NCBI RefSeq assembly: GCF_001593385.1 | Contig: NZ_LUVZ01000045.1 | Location: 1 to 64,000 of the forward strand | DNA from: Chryseobacterium cucumeris | Lineage (GTDB): Bacteria > Bacteroidota > Bacteroidia > Flavobacteriales > Weeksellaceae | DNA length: 64,000 nucleotides | Direction of reading: 5' to 3' | Shown: positions 36,773 through 45,573 of the stretch, piece after piece | How positions within the stretch are numbered: position 1 is the first letter of the stretch | How the letters are laid out: every line of letters starts with the position of its first letter | The notes under the pieces: generated by a model | Database searches by the model: none | Told to the model about the DNA's origin: nothing | What the model saw: only the letters and a program-made list of their open reading frames with translations | Translations under genes and position numbers: made by a program

Positions 36773-38027
36773 ACTGTGGAGAAGTTTTATTAAGGAAATT
36801 CTTCTGCTAAAAAGAGATATTGGAGGAATCGTCATCATCTTTGTGATGCCTTTGCTTTTGATTGTCACCATTACCCTTATTCAGGATTCTACCTTTAAAA
36901 ATCTTGAAGGATCAAAGATTCCTATTATTTTTATCGATCAGGACAAATCTGAGGTATCAAAAAACATAAAAGCAGAGCTTGAAAACAGCAAAACATTTCA
37001 ACTGCTGACCAACTTCAATGAAAAGTCGGCCCAGGATGCTGTTTTCTCCGGAGATTATCAGATGGCGATTGTCATTCCTGAAAATTTAACGAAAGATTTA
37101 AATTCCAATATTGATTCTAAAGTTCAGACCATTGTAAGCTCATTCGGACTGGAAGGAGATTCGGCAAAAGTAAAAACAGCAGCTCCAAAGGCAAAAGATA
37201 TTCATTTGTATTTTGATCCCGCTACCAATGCCGGATTCAAAAACTCCGTGATGAATTCTGTGAATAAAATGGTTTTTGAGATTGAAAATAAAAAGATTTA
37301 CAAGGCATTTCAGGAGCAGCTGGGAACAACAGAAAATCTTGACGAAAATAAAAACCTGATCAGTTTTAAAGAAATCACTCCCGAAAAAGGAGAAATGGAT
37401 GTGATGCCGAACTCTGTTCAGCACAACGTTCCTGCATGGACACTTTTTGCGATCTTCTTTATTGTAGTCCCTTTATCCATCAATCTGGTAAAAGAAAAAA
37501 GTCAGGGCACAAGTGTAAGAGCAAGAATAAGCCCTACTCCTTATTTTGTCCATATTTTAGGAAAAACATTTACGTATCTTATCATCTGCCTTATTCAGTT
37601 TTTACTGATGGTTGCCGTTGGAATTTACCTTTTCCCTTATATGGATCTTCCGGCTTTTGATGTATCCGGAAAAATGTTCCAGCTTGTGGTAGTAACACTA
37701 TTTGCAGGACTGGCCGCAATTGGATTTGGAGTTCTATTGGGAACTATAGCCGATACGCAGGAACAGTCTGCCCCATTTGGAGCAACCTCTGTAGTGGTTT
37801 TAGCTGCTATTGGCGGGATTTGGGTTCCTGTATTTTTAATGCCGGAATTTATGCAGACTGTAGCTAAATTTTCTCCTATGAACTGGGGACTGAATGCCTA
37901 TTATGATATTATTTTAAGAAACAGCGGAATTGGTGGAATTGCCAAAGAACTGGTTTTCCTCTTCTTATTCTATATTGCCACTGTAGCTATTTCCATTTTT
38001 TACGAAAAAAAACAAAATGCAGTCTAA
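36759..38027 (+). CDS. ABC-2 type transporter permease
   Basis: A 422-residue inner-membrane permease: one N-terminal helix (IVIIFVMPLLLIVTITLI), a large extracytoplasmic domain (about residues 45-215), then five to six helices with the ABC-2 pattern (for example LTFAGLAAIGFGVLLG-type and IGGIWVPVFLMPEF). It partners with the ATPase upstream. Its end overlaps the thioesterase gene by 11 bases, so translation is coupled through the operon. Substrate unknown; export of pigment or lipid is likely from context. Confidence 0.9.
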   Translation: MLLYKLWRSFIKEILLLKRDIGGIVIIFVMPLLLIVTITLIQDSTFKNLEGSKIPIIFIDQDKSEVSKNIKAELENSKTFQLLTNFNEKSAQDAVFSGDYQMAIVIPENLTKDLNSNIDSKVQTIVSSFGLEGDSAKVKTAAPKAKDIHLYFDPATNAGFKNSVMNSVNKMVFEIENKKIYKAFQEQLGTTENLDENKNLISFKEITPEKGEMDVMPNSVQHNVPAWTLFAIFFIVVPLSINLVKEKSQGTSVRARISPTPYFVHILGKTFTYLIICLIQFLLMVAVGIYLFPYMDLPAFDVSGKMFQLVVVTLFAGLAAIGFGVLLGTIADTQEQSAPFGATSVVVLAAIGGIWVPVFLMPEFMQTVAKFSPMNWGLNAYYDIILRNSGIGGIAKELVFLFLFYIATVAISIFYEKKQNAV

Positions 38028-38445
38028 AGAAAATATATTAACCTGTACTGAAGAAGTGAGAGTACGCTTCAATGAAACAGATCCGCTGGGCATTGTCTGG
38101 CATGGGCATTATATCGTGTATTTTGAAGACGGAAGAGAAGCTTTCGGTCGTCTGCATGGTCTTACCTATCTTGATATCCAGAATGCAGGATATGTAACGC
38201 CTATTGTAAAAAGTACCTGTGAGCATTTTCTTCCTTTAAAGTATGGAGAAACATTTAAGATCGTAACGACTTTTATCAATTCTGTATCTGCCAAACTTAT
38301 TTACAGATATGAGCTTTTCAATCAGGAAGATCAACTGGTATGCAGCGGAGAAACCATTCAGGTATTTCTTGATAGCAATGGAAGCTTATGCCTGTACAAT
38401 CCGGAGTTTTTTCAAAACTGGAAAGATAAAATGGGATTATCATGA
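38017..38445 (+). CDS. Acyl thioesterase, YbgC/4HBT hotdog family
   Basis: A 142-residue hotdog thioesterase. The motif VRFNETDPLGIVWHGHYIVY carries the catalytic-type Asp22, followed by FEDGREAF, as in YbgC-like acyl-CoA thioesterases. Aryl-polyene clusters regularly contain such a thioesterase (ApeK-like), which may release or edit acyl chains. It overlaps the permease by 11 bases upstream and the ketosynthase gene by 4 bases (ATGA) downstream. Confidence 0.85.
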   Translation: MQSKENILTCTEEVRVRFNETDPLGIVWHGHYIVYFEDGREAFGRLHGLTYLDIQNAGYVTPIVKSTCEHFLPLKYGETFKIVTTFINSVSAKLIYRYELFNQEDQLVCSGETIQVFLDSNGSLCLYNPEFFQNWKDKMGLS

Positions 38446-39581
38446 GCAAGGAAATTTATATCACAGACTACAATTGTATAACTCCTTTAGGTTTCAATGT
38501 TGATTCCAACTGGAACGCTCTGTTAGAAGGACAGTCAGGAGTTGCTTTACATAAAATTATAGACAATCAGGAGGCTTTTTATGCTTCTATGATTGATTCT
38601 GACGAACTGAATGAAGAGTTCAACAGATTCTTCGCTCAGCATACAACTGATTTCACAAGACTGGAGAAGATGCTTCTTTTAAGCTTACAGCCTCTTGTTG
38701 AAAAACATACCGTTTCGGAAAGTACGGCTTTCATCCTTTCCACAACAAAAGGAAATATCAGTCTGTTAAAAAACCAGCCGGAATTACCGGAAGGTGTTTA
38801 TTTATCAAAATTAGCAGAAAAAATTGCTTATTTCTTTGGATTTAAAACCAAACCGATTATTGTTTCCAATGCCTGCGTTTCAGGGGTAATGGCGATTTCT
38901 GTTGCTAAAAATATGATTCAGGCAGGAAAATATAAAGATGCTTTTGTGATTGCAGGTGATGAGCTTTCTGAATTTGTTATCTCAGGATTCAATTCATTTC
39001 AGGCAATAGGATCAGGACCTTGTAAACCTTATGATAAAAACAGAAACGGAATTAATATTGGTGAAGCAGCTGCTGCTGCTTATATCACTTCAATGTCAAC
39101 TGGAAACGAAAAATTCAGATTTAAAGTACTGGGAGATTCAGCAGTGAATGATGCCAATCATATTTCCGGACCTTCAAGAACCGGTGACGGTTTATATGCC
39201 AGTATCAGAAATGCTATGACTGAAGCGAAGGTTTCTCCGGAACAGATTGATTTTATTTCTGCCCATGGAACGGCTACTCTATATAACGACGAAATGGAAG
39301 CCATTGCCTTCAACAGACTGGATCTTCAGCATATTCCTCTCAACAGTATGAAAGGCTATTACGGGCACTGCCTGGGAGCGTCAGGGCTTTTGGAAAGTAT
39401 TATTTCTATGGAAAGTGCTCTTCACAGTACTTTGCTTCCATCAAAGAACTTTGAAGAAACAGGAGTAACCCAGCCTTTAAATATCATCAGAGAAAACCAA
39501 ACTGCAGATATTAAATATATTCTAAAGACCGCTTCTGGTTTTGGAGGATGTAATGCAGTTGTTGTACTGGAAAAATGTTAA
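38442..39581 (+). CDS. Beta-ketoacyl-ACP synthase, FabF/ApeO-like (KS 1)
   Basis: A 379-residue ketosynthase with an intact catalytic set: Cys145 (SNACVSG), His275 (SAHGTAT) and His309 (YGHCLGASG). It is somewhat shorter than FabF (about 410) and diverged at the N-terminus, as is usual for the specialised ketosynthases of aryl-polyene clusters. It probably extends the polyene chain on the ACP. It overlaps the thioesterase by 4 bases, and the half-ketosynthase gene follows after 10 bases. Confidence 0.88.
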   Translation: MSKEIYITDYNCITPLGFNVDSNWNALLEGQSGVALHKIIDNQEAFYASMIDSDELNEEFNRFFAQHTTDFTRLEKMLLLSLQPLVEKHTVSESTAFILSTTKGNISLLKNQPELPEGVYLSKLAEKIAYFFGFKTKPIIVSNACVSGVMAISVAKNMIQAGKYKDAFVIAGDELSEFVISGFNSFQAIGSGPCKPYDKNRNGINIGEAAAAAYITSMSTGNEKFRFKVLGDSAVNDANHISGPSRTGDGLYASIRNAMTEAKVSPEQIDFISAHGTATLYNDEMEAIAFNRLDLQHIPLNSMKGYYGHCLGASGLLESIISMESALHSTLLPSKNFEETGVTQPLNIIRENQTADIKYILKTASGFGGCNAVVVLEKC

Positions 39582-39591
39582 ACTGAAAGTG

Positions 39592-40131
39592 ATGAAGAAA
39601 ATAAATACCTGTACCATAGAACATTCAAAAATAACCTTTGACGGAAATCTTATTTTTGAAAGCCCAAGCGAAACCTTTCAGGAATTTGCCAAAGAAGCCT
39701 ATAAAAGTTTAGACCTCAGCTATCCAAAGTTTCATAAAATGGATCATTTGAGTAAACTGGCTTTTCTTTCCGCTGAAACCATTTTGAAAGATGAAGACCA
39801 CAGCAGAACAGCCATTGTTTTTGCCAACAGATCGTCCAGTCTGGATACGGATTTCAAATATCAGGAAAGCATCAACGATCAGGATAATTTCTATCCGAGT
39901 CCTGCCGTTTTTGTGTATACTTTACCCAATATTTGTGTAGGTGAAATCAGCATTAAACACAAAATGCAGACAGAAAATGCTTTTTTCGTACTGGATGATT
40001 TTGATGAAGAATTTTTGAATGACTATTCTGAACAGATTCTTCTATCCGGAAAAGCTGACAAAGTATTGTGTGGCTGGGTGGAATTGTATCAGGAAAATTA
40101 CAAAGCTTTTGTATATTTGCTCACATTATAA
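39592..40131 (+). CDS. Half-ketosynthase-like protein without active-site Cys
   Basis: A 179-residue protein resembling only the N-terminal half of a thiolase-fold ketosynthase. FYPSPAVFVYTLPNICVGEI and SIKHKM match the strand-helix just before the catalytic Cys of KS enzymes. Where the Cys would follow, the sequence reads VLDDFDEEF, so it cannot be an active condensing enzyme. The ATG at 39592 is chosen; an in-frame start inside the KS gene is possible. It may be a scaffold or chain-length partner of KS 1. Its role is unknown. Confidence 0.7.
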   Translation: MKKINTCTIEHSKITFDGNLIFESPSETFQEFAKEAYKSLDLSYPKFHKMDHLSKLAFLSAETILKDEDHSRTAIVFANRSSSLDTDFKYQESINDQDNFYPSPAVFVYTLPNICVGEISIKHKMQTENAFFVLDDFDEEFLNDYSEQILLSGKADKVLCGWVELYQENYKAFVYLLTL

Positions 40132-40133
40132 TT

Positions 40134-40217
40134 TAACAATGTACCAATCTGATAATGTACCAATGCTAAAGGCAATAACAACCATTGGTCAACTGGCACA
40201 TTGATATATTGTACATT
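40134..40217. repeat. Imperfect inverted-repeat element upstream of the ACP gene
   Basis: A run of CAATGTACCAAT-like segments on the left and their complements (TTGGTC, CACATTGATATATTGTACATT) on the right, filling the gap before the ACP gene. It belongs to the same family as the elements at 40505, 53575 and 55168. Confidence 0.6.
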
Positions 40218-40229
40218 AAAATACTATTT

Positions 40230-40487
40230 ATGGAAAACTTAAAAACAGAATTGAAACACAAAATTATCGAAGTTCTTAACCTTGAAGATGTATCTGTAGA
40301 AGAGATCAAAGATACTGACCCACTGTTCGGAGGTGGATTAGGATTAGATTCTATCGACGCTTTGGAACTGATCGTTCTTCTTGATAAAGACTATGGAATA
40401 AAATTAGCAGATCCTAAAAAAGGAAAAGAGATTTTCCAATCTATCGATACGATGGCAAAATTCATCGAGGACAACAGAACAAAATAA
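40230..40487 (+). CDS. Acyl carrier protein
   Basis: An 85-residue ACP carrying the growing chain on a phosphopantetheine arm attached to Ser41 in GGLGLDSIDALEL. The ATG at 40230 is preferred to an in-frame start at 40185 inside the repeat because MENLKTELKHKIIEVL is the normal helix 1 start. It is acidic and helical, of usual length. It stands between two inverted-repeat elements, unlike the tightly packed genes around it, and precedes the second ketosynthase. A second ACP lies at 53676-53930. Confidence 0.92.
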   Translation: MENLKTELKHKIIEVLNLEDVSVEEIKDTDPLFGGGLGLDSIDALELIVLLDKDYGIKLADPKKGKEIFQSIDTMAKFIEDNRTK

Positions 40488-40504
40488 ATTAATATAAAAA
40501 TCTA

Positions 40505-40565
40505 ACAGTGTAACAATGTAGCAATTATTGGTAAATTATCCGATTGATACATTGTTACATTATTG
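40505..40565. repeat. Inverted-repeat element downstream of the ACP gene
   Basis: Arms TGTAACAATGTAGCAAT (40509-40525) and ATTGATACATTGTTACA (40543-40559) pair at 16 of 17 positions with a 17-base loop. It fills the gap between the ACP and ketosynthase genes. Confidence 0.75.
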
Positions 40566-40571
40566 AATACC

Positions 40572-41771
40572 ATGAGTCAAAAAATTGCCATAACGGGAAT
40601 GGGCATCATTTCCTCCATCGGAAACAATGTGGAGGAAAATTTTATTTCATTGCAATCCGGAAAACATGGAATTTCAGATATCGAAATGTTTGAAACCCGT
40701 CATGCCGGAGCCATTAAAACGGGTGAAATAAAATTATCCAATGAAGAACTTGTACAACAGCTTCAGCTTGATGAAGACAATAACGTAACAAGAACTTCTT
40801 TATTGGGAATGATCGCTGCAAAGGAAGCTGTAGAAAGTGCAGGAATTTCAGATATCAATGGTTACAGAACCGGCTTGATTTCTTCTACCAGTGTAGGCGG
40901 AATGGATATCACTGAAAAATACTTCTACTCTTACGAAGACTTCCCTGAAAAGCAAAAGTATATTGACGCACACGATGCCGGAAATTCCTCATTGGCGATT
41001 GCCGGTTATCTGGGATTAAAAGGAATGGTTTCTACCATTAGTACAGCCTGCTCATCAGCAGCCAATGCGATTATGATGGGCGCAAAGCTCATCAAAAACG
41101 GAGTTTTGGACCGTGTTATTGTAGGGGGAACAGATTCTCTTTCAAAATTTACTTTGAACGGATTCAATACCCTGATGATTCTTACGGATTCCTACAACAC
41201 TCCTTTTGACAACAACAGAAAAGGGCTGAATCTTGGGGAAGCTGCGGCTTTCTTAGTCCTTGAATCTGAAGAAATGGTCAAAAAAGAAAACAAAAAGGTT
41301 CTCGCTTATCTTTCCGGATATGGAAATGCTAATGATGCCCACCATCAGACCGCATCTTCGGAAAACGGACAGGGCGCATTTTTAGCAATGCAGCAAGCCC
41401 TGAAAATTTCCGGTTTGGAAAAAGAGCATATAGATTATATCAACGTTCACGGAACAGCTACTCCTAATAACGATTTATCTGAGGGAATTGCCATGATAAG
41501 AATCTTCGGAGAAAACCAGGTCCCTGAATTCAGCTCCACAAAAGCATTTACAGGACATACTTTGGCCGCAGCAGCAGGAATTGAAGCCGTATTTTCAATT
41601 CTAGCCATGCAAAACAGTGTGATTTTCCCGAACCTGAATTTTAAAACAAAAATGGAAGAGTTTGACCTTACTCCTGTTACCGAATTGAAAGAGAAAAAAA
41701 TCAATCATGTGCTTTCCAATTCATTTGGATTTGGAGGAAACTGTTCCACCTTAATTTTCTCAAAATCATGA
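40572..41771 (+). CDS. Beta-ketoacyl-ACP synthase, FabF-like (KS 2)
   Basis: A 399-residue ketosynthase with complete catalytic residues: Cys160 (STACSSAAN), His293 (NVHGTATPNND) and His329 (FTGHTLAAAAG). The ATG at 40572 is used because the apparent earlier start is a TTG within the repeat. The stop overlaps the start of the chain-length-factor-like gene by 4 bases (ATGA), the usual coupling of KS and CLF genes in type II systems. Together they probably form the heterodimer that builds the polyene. Confidence 0.92.
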   Translation: MSQKIAITGMGIISSIGNNVEENFISLQSGKHGISDIEMFETRHAGAIKTGEIKLSNEELVQQLQLDEDNNVTRTSLLGMIAAKEAVESAGISDINGYRTGLISSTSVGGMDITEKYFYSYEDFPEKQKYIDAHDAGNSSLAIAGYLGLKGMVSTISTACSSAANAIMMGAKLIKNGVLDRVIVGGTDSLSKFTLNGFNTLMILTDSYNTPFDNNRKGLNLGEAAAFLVLESEEMVKKENKKVLAYLSGYGNANDAHHQTASSENGQGAFLAMQQALKISGLEKEHIDYINVHGTATPNNDLSEGIAMIRIFGENQVPEFSSTKAFTGHTLAAAAGIEAVFSILAMQNSVIFPNLNFKTKMEEFDLTPVTELKEKKINHVLSNSFGFGGNCSTLIFSKS

Positions 41772-42829
41772 GTGCAGTATACATCAACAGTGCATCCTGT
41801 ATCTCGGTTCAGGACACTTTAAACGACAATATTCTTCAAAACCTTACTGTTAAAAATTCTTCAAACATCATTAAAGCGATAGAACCCAATTACAAAGAGT
41901 TTATTCCGCCTGCGATGATCAGAAGAATGTCTAAAACCGTAAAAATGAGTTCCGCAGCATCTCACTACGCATTGAAGGAAGCTGAGATTGAAAAACCGGA
42001 TGCTATCATTGTAGGAACCGGAATGGGCTGCTCTCAGGATTCTGAAAAGTTCCTAAAAAACGTGATTGATAATCATGAAGAGTTCCTTACGCCTACCTTT
42101 TTCATCCAGTCTACTCACAATACGGTAGCAGGACAGATTGCTCTGGGATTACAGTGTCATGCTTACAACTTCACGTATGTAAATACTTCTTCTTCACTGG
42201 AGTTTTCGTTACTGGACGCTCAGCTTCAGATCAATGACGGAGAAGCAGAAAATGTTCTGGTAGGTTCTACAGACGAACAGACGGACAGAACCATGGAACT
42301 TTACTGCTTAAATAATACGATCAAAAAAGAAGCAGATCTTCCTGCAGATTATTTACATTCCACTACCAATGGAGTGATCTGGGGTGAAGGTGCCAGCTTT
42401 TTTGTAATTGGAAAAGATAAGACCGAAAACTCTTACGCTAAGCTTAAGAATATCCAGATCAGCAACAAGGTTGAATTGAATGAAGTAAAGGATTTTATCC
42501 AGAATTTCCTGGTTCAAAACAATCTTTCCACTCATGATATTGATGCGGTTATTTTAGGATTCAGTGGAGATGCACAATCAGATATGTATTATACAAAAGC
42601 AATGAATCTGTTTCCGGATTCAGCACAGCTGTATTATAAACATTTGAGTGGAGAATTCAATACAGCAAGTGGTTTTTCAACCTTTATGGCCTGTCATATC
42701 CTGAAGGAACAGCAGATCCCGGAAATTATGATGATCAATGCAGAAAAAAAGGAAAGTATAAAGAATATACTTCTTTACAACCATCTGGCAGGTCATGATC
42801 ACAGCCTGGTGTTATTGGAAAAGGCATAA
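41768..42829 (+). CDS. Chain-length-factor-like ketosynthase homologue lacking catalytic residues
   Basis: A 353-residue ketosynthase-fold protein. The N-terminal part (AAS HYALKEAEI and IIVGTGMGC) is clearly KS-like, but the active Cys is replaced by Ser141 (VNTSSSLEF), the HGT motif reads GFSGDAQSD, and the second His region reads KHLSGEFNTASG. It therefore cannot condense by itself and fits the CLF (ApeC-like) partner of KS 2, which it overlaps by 4 bases. In type II polyketide systems such partners set chain length. Confidence 0.85.
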   Translation: MSAVYINSASCISVQDTLNDNILQNLTVKNSSNIIKAIEPNYKEFIPPAMIRRMSKTVKMSSAASHYALKEAEIEKPDAIIVGTGMGCSQDSEKFLKNVIDNHEEFLTPTFFIQSTHNTVAGQIALGLQCHAYNFTYVNTSSSLEFSLLDAQLQINDGEAENVLVGSTDEQTDRTMELYCLNNTIKKEADLPADYLHSTTNGVIWGEGASFFVIGKDKTENSYAKLKNIQISNKVELNEVKDFIQNFLVQNNLSTHDIDAVILGFSGDAQSDMYYTKAMNLFPDSAQLYYKHLSGEFNTASGFSTFMACHILKEQQIPEIMMINAEKKESIKNILLYNHLAGHDHSLVLLEKA

Positions 42830-42858
42830 TTGTTGAAATTGAAAATTATACGGTCTAT

Positions 42859-42935
42859 TTGTCATTCAGAGCGAAACGCAGTGAAGCGTGGAATCTAAAT
42901 TAGAAATTAGTCTGGACTCCTACGGAGTGTGACAA
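42859..42935. repeat. Dispersed element with inverted ends TTGTCA / TGACAA
   Basis: Begins TTGTCATTCAGAGCGAAACG and ends CCTACGGAGTGTGACAA, with inner palindromic pieces (GAAACGCAGTGAAGCGTGGAATC). Such short hairpin elements are common between flavobacterial genes. It lies in the 157-base gap between the CLF-like and deacetylase genes. Confidence 0.5.
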
Positions 42936-42986
42936 TGGTATACAATAAATATTACGACTATAAAACTTGTAATAAAACAATCAGCA

Positions 42987-43742
42987 ATGAAACATTATCC
43001 CTTCATCCTGTTCTACCTTTTCTGTAACGTTTTTATTTATGCGTTCCACGGAAGTATTTGGGTATATCTGTTTTGTTTTTTTGCTTTTTCTGCAGTAGTT
43101 GTCTGGGGTTCTTTTGACATTGAGCTGGGATATTTTGTGAACAGTATTACTCATAAGCGTACCAGAATAAAAGAAGTGGCTCTTACATTTGATGACGGAC
43201 CTACTGAATTTACCCCAAAGTTTTTAGACCTGCTTAAAGAACATCAGATAAAAGCAACTTTCTTCTGTATCGGAAAACAGATTGAAAAATACCCTGAGAC
43301 GTTTCAGAGAATTATTGCAGAAGGTCATACGATTGGAAATCATACCTTATCACATTCCAATTCTACAGGATTTTTATCGACTTCAAAAATGATTACAGAG
43401 ATTGAAAAGTGTGATAAGATCATGAAAAACGTGGGAAATATTAAGACCAATCTCTACAGACCGCCGTTCGGAGTTACGAACCCTAATATTGCAAAAGCAA
43501 TCAAAAAAACCAATAAAGTAAGCATCGGGTGGAATGTACGCTCTTTGGACACCATCATTGATGATGAAAAAAAGATCTACAACAGAGTGACCAAAGGTCT
43601 GAAAAATGGGAGTATTATCCTTCTTCATGACACTTCAGAAAAGACCTTTCGGGTGCTGACCAATTTATTAGTATTTTTGAAGGATAAAAAATATTCAACC
43701 TTTACTGTTGATACAGTGATAAATTCAAATAGAAATGATTAA
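42987..43742 (+). CDS. Polysaccharide deacetylase (NodB domain) family protein
   Basis: A 251-residue carbohydrate esterase 4 protein. Two N-terminal hydrophobic segments (about residues 5-45) anchor it in the inner membrane. The NodB domain has the metal motif TFDDGP (Asp69, Asp70) with His119 and His123 (GNHTLSH), and RPPFG. It should remove an N- or O-acyl group from a sugar-containing substrate. Homologues are met in aryl-polyene-like clusters, though the substrate is unknown. It overlaps lolA by 8 bases. Confidence 0.85.
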   Translation: MKHYPFILFYLFCNVFIYAFHGSIWVYLFCFFAFSAVVVWGSFDIELGYFVNSITHKRTRIKEVALTFDDGPTEFTPKFLDLLKEHQIKATFFCIGKQIEKYPETFQRIIAEGHTIGNHTLSHSNSTGFLSTSKMITEIEKCDKIMKNVGNIKTNLYRPPFGVTNPNIAKAIKKTNKVSIGWNVRSLDTIIDDEKKIYNRVTKGLKNGSIILLHDTSEKTFRVLTNLLVFLKDKKYSTFTVDTVINSNRND

Positions 43743-44361
43743 AAATATAGCTTTCGGAGTATTCTTACTGGTTTCAGGATTCTTTTTTGCGCAAAACACA
43801 GCAATGTCAGGAGCTGAAGCCAAAGCATTTGTATCGAAGGTTTCTTCAGACACAAAAGAAATTAAAACGTTACAGAGCGATTTTACCCAGACCAAAAAAA
43901 TGGATTTCCTTGATAAAAGCATTGTCACCTATGGGAAAATGTCTTTGCAGACGCCCAATATGCTGAGCTGGAAGTACACTAAACCGTATCAGTACAGTAT
44001 TGTTTTTAAAAGCAATAAAATCTTCATCAATGATCAGGGAAAAAAATCTTCTGTAGATGCGAAAAGCAAAACATTTGAAAAAATCAATAAACTTATTGTA
44101 GGAAGTTCGAATGGAACCATGTTTAATGATCCTGAGTTTACCGTCACCTACTTTAAGAACGGAAATTACAATGTGGCAAAGTTTATTCCTAAGACATCAC
44201 AGCTGTTGAAATACATCAAACAGATTGAACTGTACTTCCCAAAGAACCAGTCGACAGTTTCACAGGTCAATATGACGGAGGCTTCCGGAGATACTACGAA
44301 TATTGTTTTCAAAAATACCAAGATCAATGCTTCCATTCCTGCGTCAGAGTTTTCTTTATAG
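43735..44361 (+). CDS. LolA-like outer-membrane lipoprotein carrier protein
   Basis: A 208-residue periplasmic protein with a signal peptide (MIKNIAFGVFLLVSGFFFAQ) and a LolA fold: TLQSDFTQTKKM, GKMSLQTPNMLSWKYTKPYQY and a beta-rich rest. Cluster-specific LolA homologues in aryl-polyene clusters are thought to carry the lipid-like pigment across the periplasm. The general lolA of the cell is probably elsewhere. It overlaps the deacetylase gene by 8 bases upstream and the lipoprotein gene by 35 bases downstream. Confidence 0.85.
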   Translation: MIKNIAFGVFLLVSGFFFAQNTAMSGAEAKAFVSKVSSDTKEIKTLQSDFTQTKKMDFLDKSIVTYGKMSLQTPNMLSWKYTKPYQYSIVFKSNKIFINDQGKKSSVDAKSKTFEKINKLIVGSSNGTMFNDPEFTVTYFKNGNYNVAKFIPKTSQLLKYIKQIELYFPKNQSTVSQVNMTEASGDTTNIVFKNTKINASIPASEFSL

Positions 44362-44962
44362 CCTGATTCTGATCCTGGCTGTTTCCTGTAAAACATACCA
44401 GTTAACAGAAGCAAAACCTGTTTCTTCTTCTGAAAAGATGGTTGAAAATTTATACTTTTCGTCTACTGAAGATTATGTATACAAATGCCAGATGGACATA
44501 TATAAAAACCATGTGAGTGGAATTCTGATCATCAAAAAACTGAATGAAACAACGCACCGTGTCGCCTTAACTTCTGATTTCGGGAATAAACTGATAGATT
44601 TTGAAGTCTCTGATAATGATTTCAGACTGAATTATGTACTTCCTGATCTGGATAAAAAAATAGTGATCAACTTTCTAAAAAATGACTTTCAGCAGCTTCT
44701 GAAAAGAAAATATCCGGTCAGTGAAAGTTTTGAAAATAAAAATGCTAAAATCTACCTTTCAAAAATCGATAAGAAGAGCTACTATCTGTTCTTCAGCAAA
44801 GAAAATGGCTTACTGAAAGAGATTGTTTACACGAAAAATAACAAAGAGAAAATCGATTTCACTTTTGATGCAAAAAAACCTATCTTCGCAGACAGCTTAA
44901 ACCTGCAGCATAAGGACTTTAAGATCAATATAAAGCTATTTCAAATAACCGAGACGGAATAA
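44327..44962 (+). CDS. Cluster-associated lipoprotein (DUF3261/LolB-like position)
   Basis: A 211-residue lipoprotein: signal peptide MLPFLRQSFLYSLILILAVSC with the lipobox Cys at the end, then a beta-rich domain. The ATG at 44327 is chosen over an earlier TTG; it overlaps lolA by 35 bases. Its place right after lolA matches the outer-membrane lipoprotein of aryl-polyene clusters and of the LolA-LolB pair, so it may accept the pigment at the outer membrane. The sequence itself shows no motif that would prove this. Confidence 0.75.
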   Translation: MLPFLRQSFLYSLILILAVSCKTYQLTEAKPVSSSEKMVENLYFSSTEDYVYKCQMDIYKNHVSGILIIKKLNETTHRVALTSDFGNKLIDFEVSDNDFRLNYVLPDLDKKIVINFLKNDFQQLLKRKYPVSESFENKNAKIYLSKIDKKSYYLFFSKENGLLKEIVYTKNNKEKIDFTFDAKKPIFADSLNLQHKDFKINIKLFQITETE

Positions 44963-44969
44963 ATTTCAC

Positions 44970-45569
44970 ATGAAAAAAATATATTTCTTGCTTTTTGCAC
45001 TTTTCTCCGCCTTATCTTTTGCCCAGGTCACTTTCAATCCGGGAATCAGAGTAGGTGCCAATATTTCACATATATCTGACGGACCTGCTTATGAGTCCTT
45101 TTATTATAATGACAATCAGGGATATCACTATGGTACCAATGCTTATGATATCAAATCAAAAGTGGATTTCTACATAGGTTTCCAGGCCAATATCCGGTTT
45201 GCAAAATTCTATGCTCTTCAGCCGGAAATTTATTATACCCGCCAGGGCGCAAGATTTGAAAGCCAGAATCCTGCTGTTTCTTCAAAAACAGCGACACTTT
45301 CTTATGTAGGAGGAGCAGTAGTGAATAAATTCTATTTTGAAAAGTTTAATATTCATTTTGGTCCGACCTTGGAACTTCTGACAGATCATAAAAATATCGA
45401 TTCGCCTATTGAGGCAGATTTGGGACTGTTATTTGGAGCCGGTTATGATATTACAAAAAATATAGGCGTAGAGGCCCGAATTAAAAAAGGTTTTGTGCAT
45501 ATTAACAATGACAATACCAACGTAACATTCCAGATGGGAATGTATTATACATTTAATCTTAAAAAATAA
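44970..45569 (+). CDS. Outer-membrane beta-barrel protein
   Basis: A 199-residue protein with a signal peptide (MKKIYFLLFALFSALSFAQ) and eight or so amphipathic strands (GIRVGANISHIS, YIGFQANIRFAKFYALQPEIYYTRQGARF), ending in the aromatic terminal strand MGMYYTFNLKK. It fits the small porin-like beta-barrel family common in Bacteroidota. It lies between the lipoprotein and FabZ-like genes in the pigment operon (7- and 4-base gaps), suggesting a part in anchoring or moving the pigment in the outer membrane. Confidence 0.8.
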   Translation: MKKIYFLLFALFSALSFAQVTFNPGIRVGANISHISDGPAYESFYYNDNQGYHYGTNAYDIKSKVDFYIGFQANIRFAKFYALQPEIYYTRQGARFESQNPAVSSKTATLSYVGGAVVNKFYFEKFNIHFGPTLELLTDHKNIDSPIEADLGLLFGAGYDITKNIGVEARIKKGFVHINNDNTNVTFQMGMYYTFNLKK

Positions 45570-45573
45570 GATC

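Noticed and set aside
41768..42829. Pseudogene reading of the ketosynthase homologue because its active residues are missing
   Set aside because: The frame is intact, overlaps KS 2 by 4 bases and fits the known inactive chain-length-factor type.
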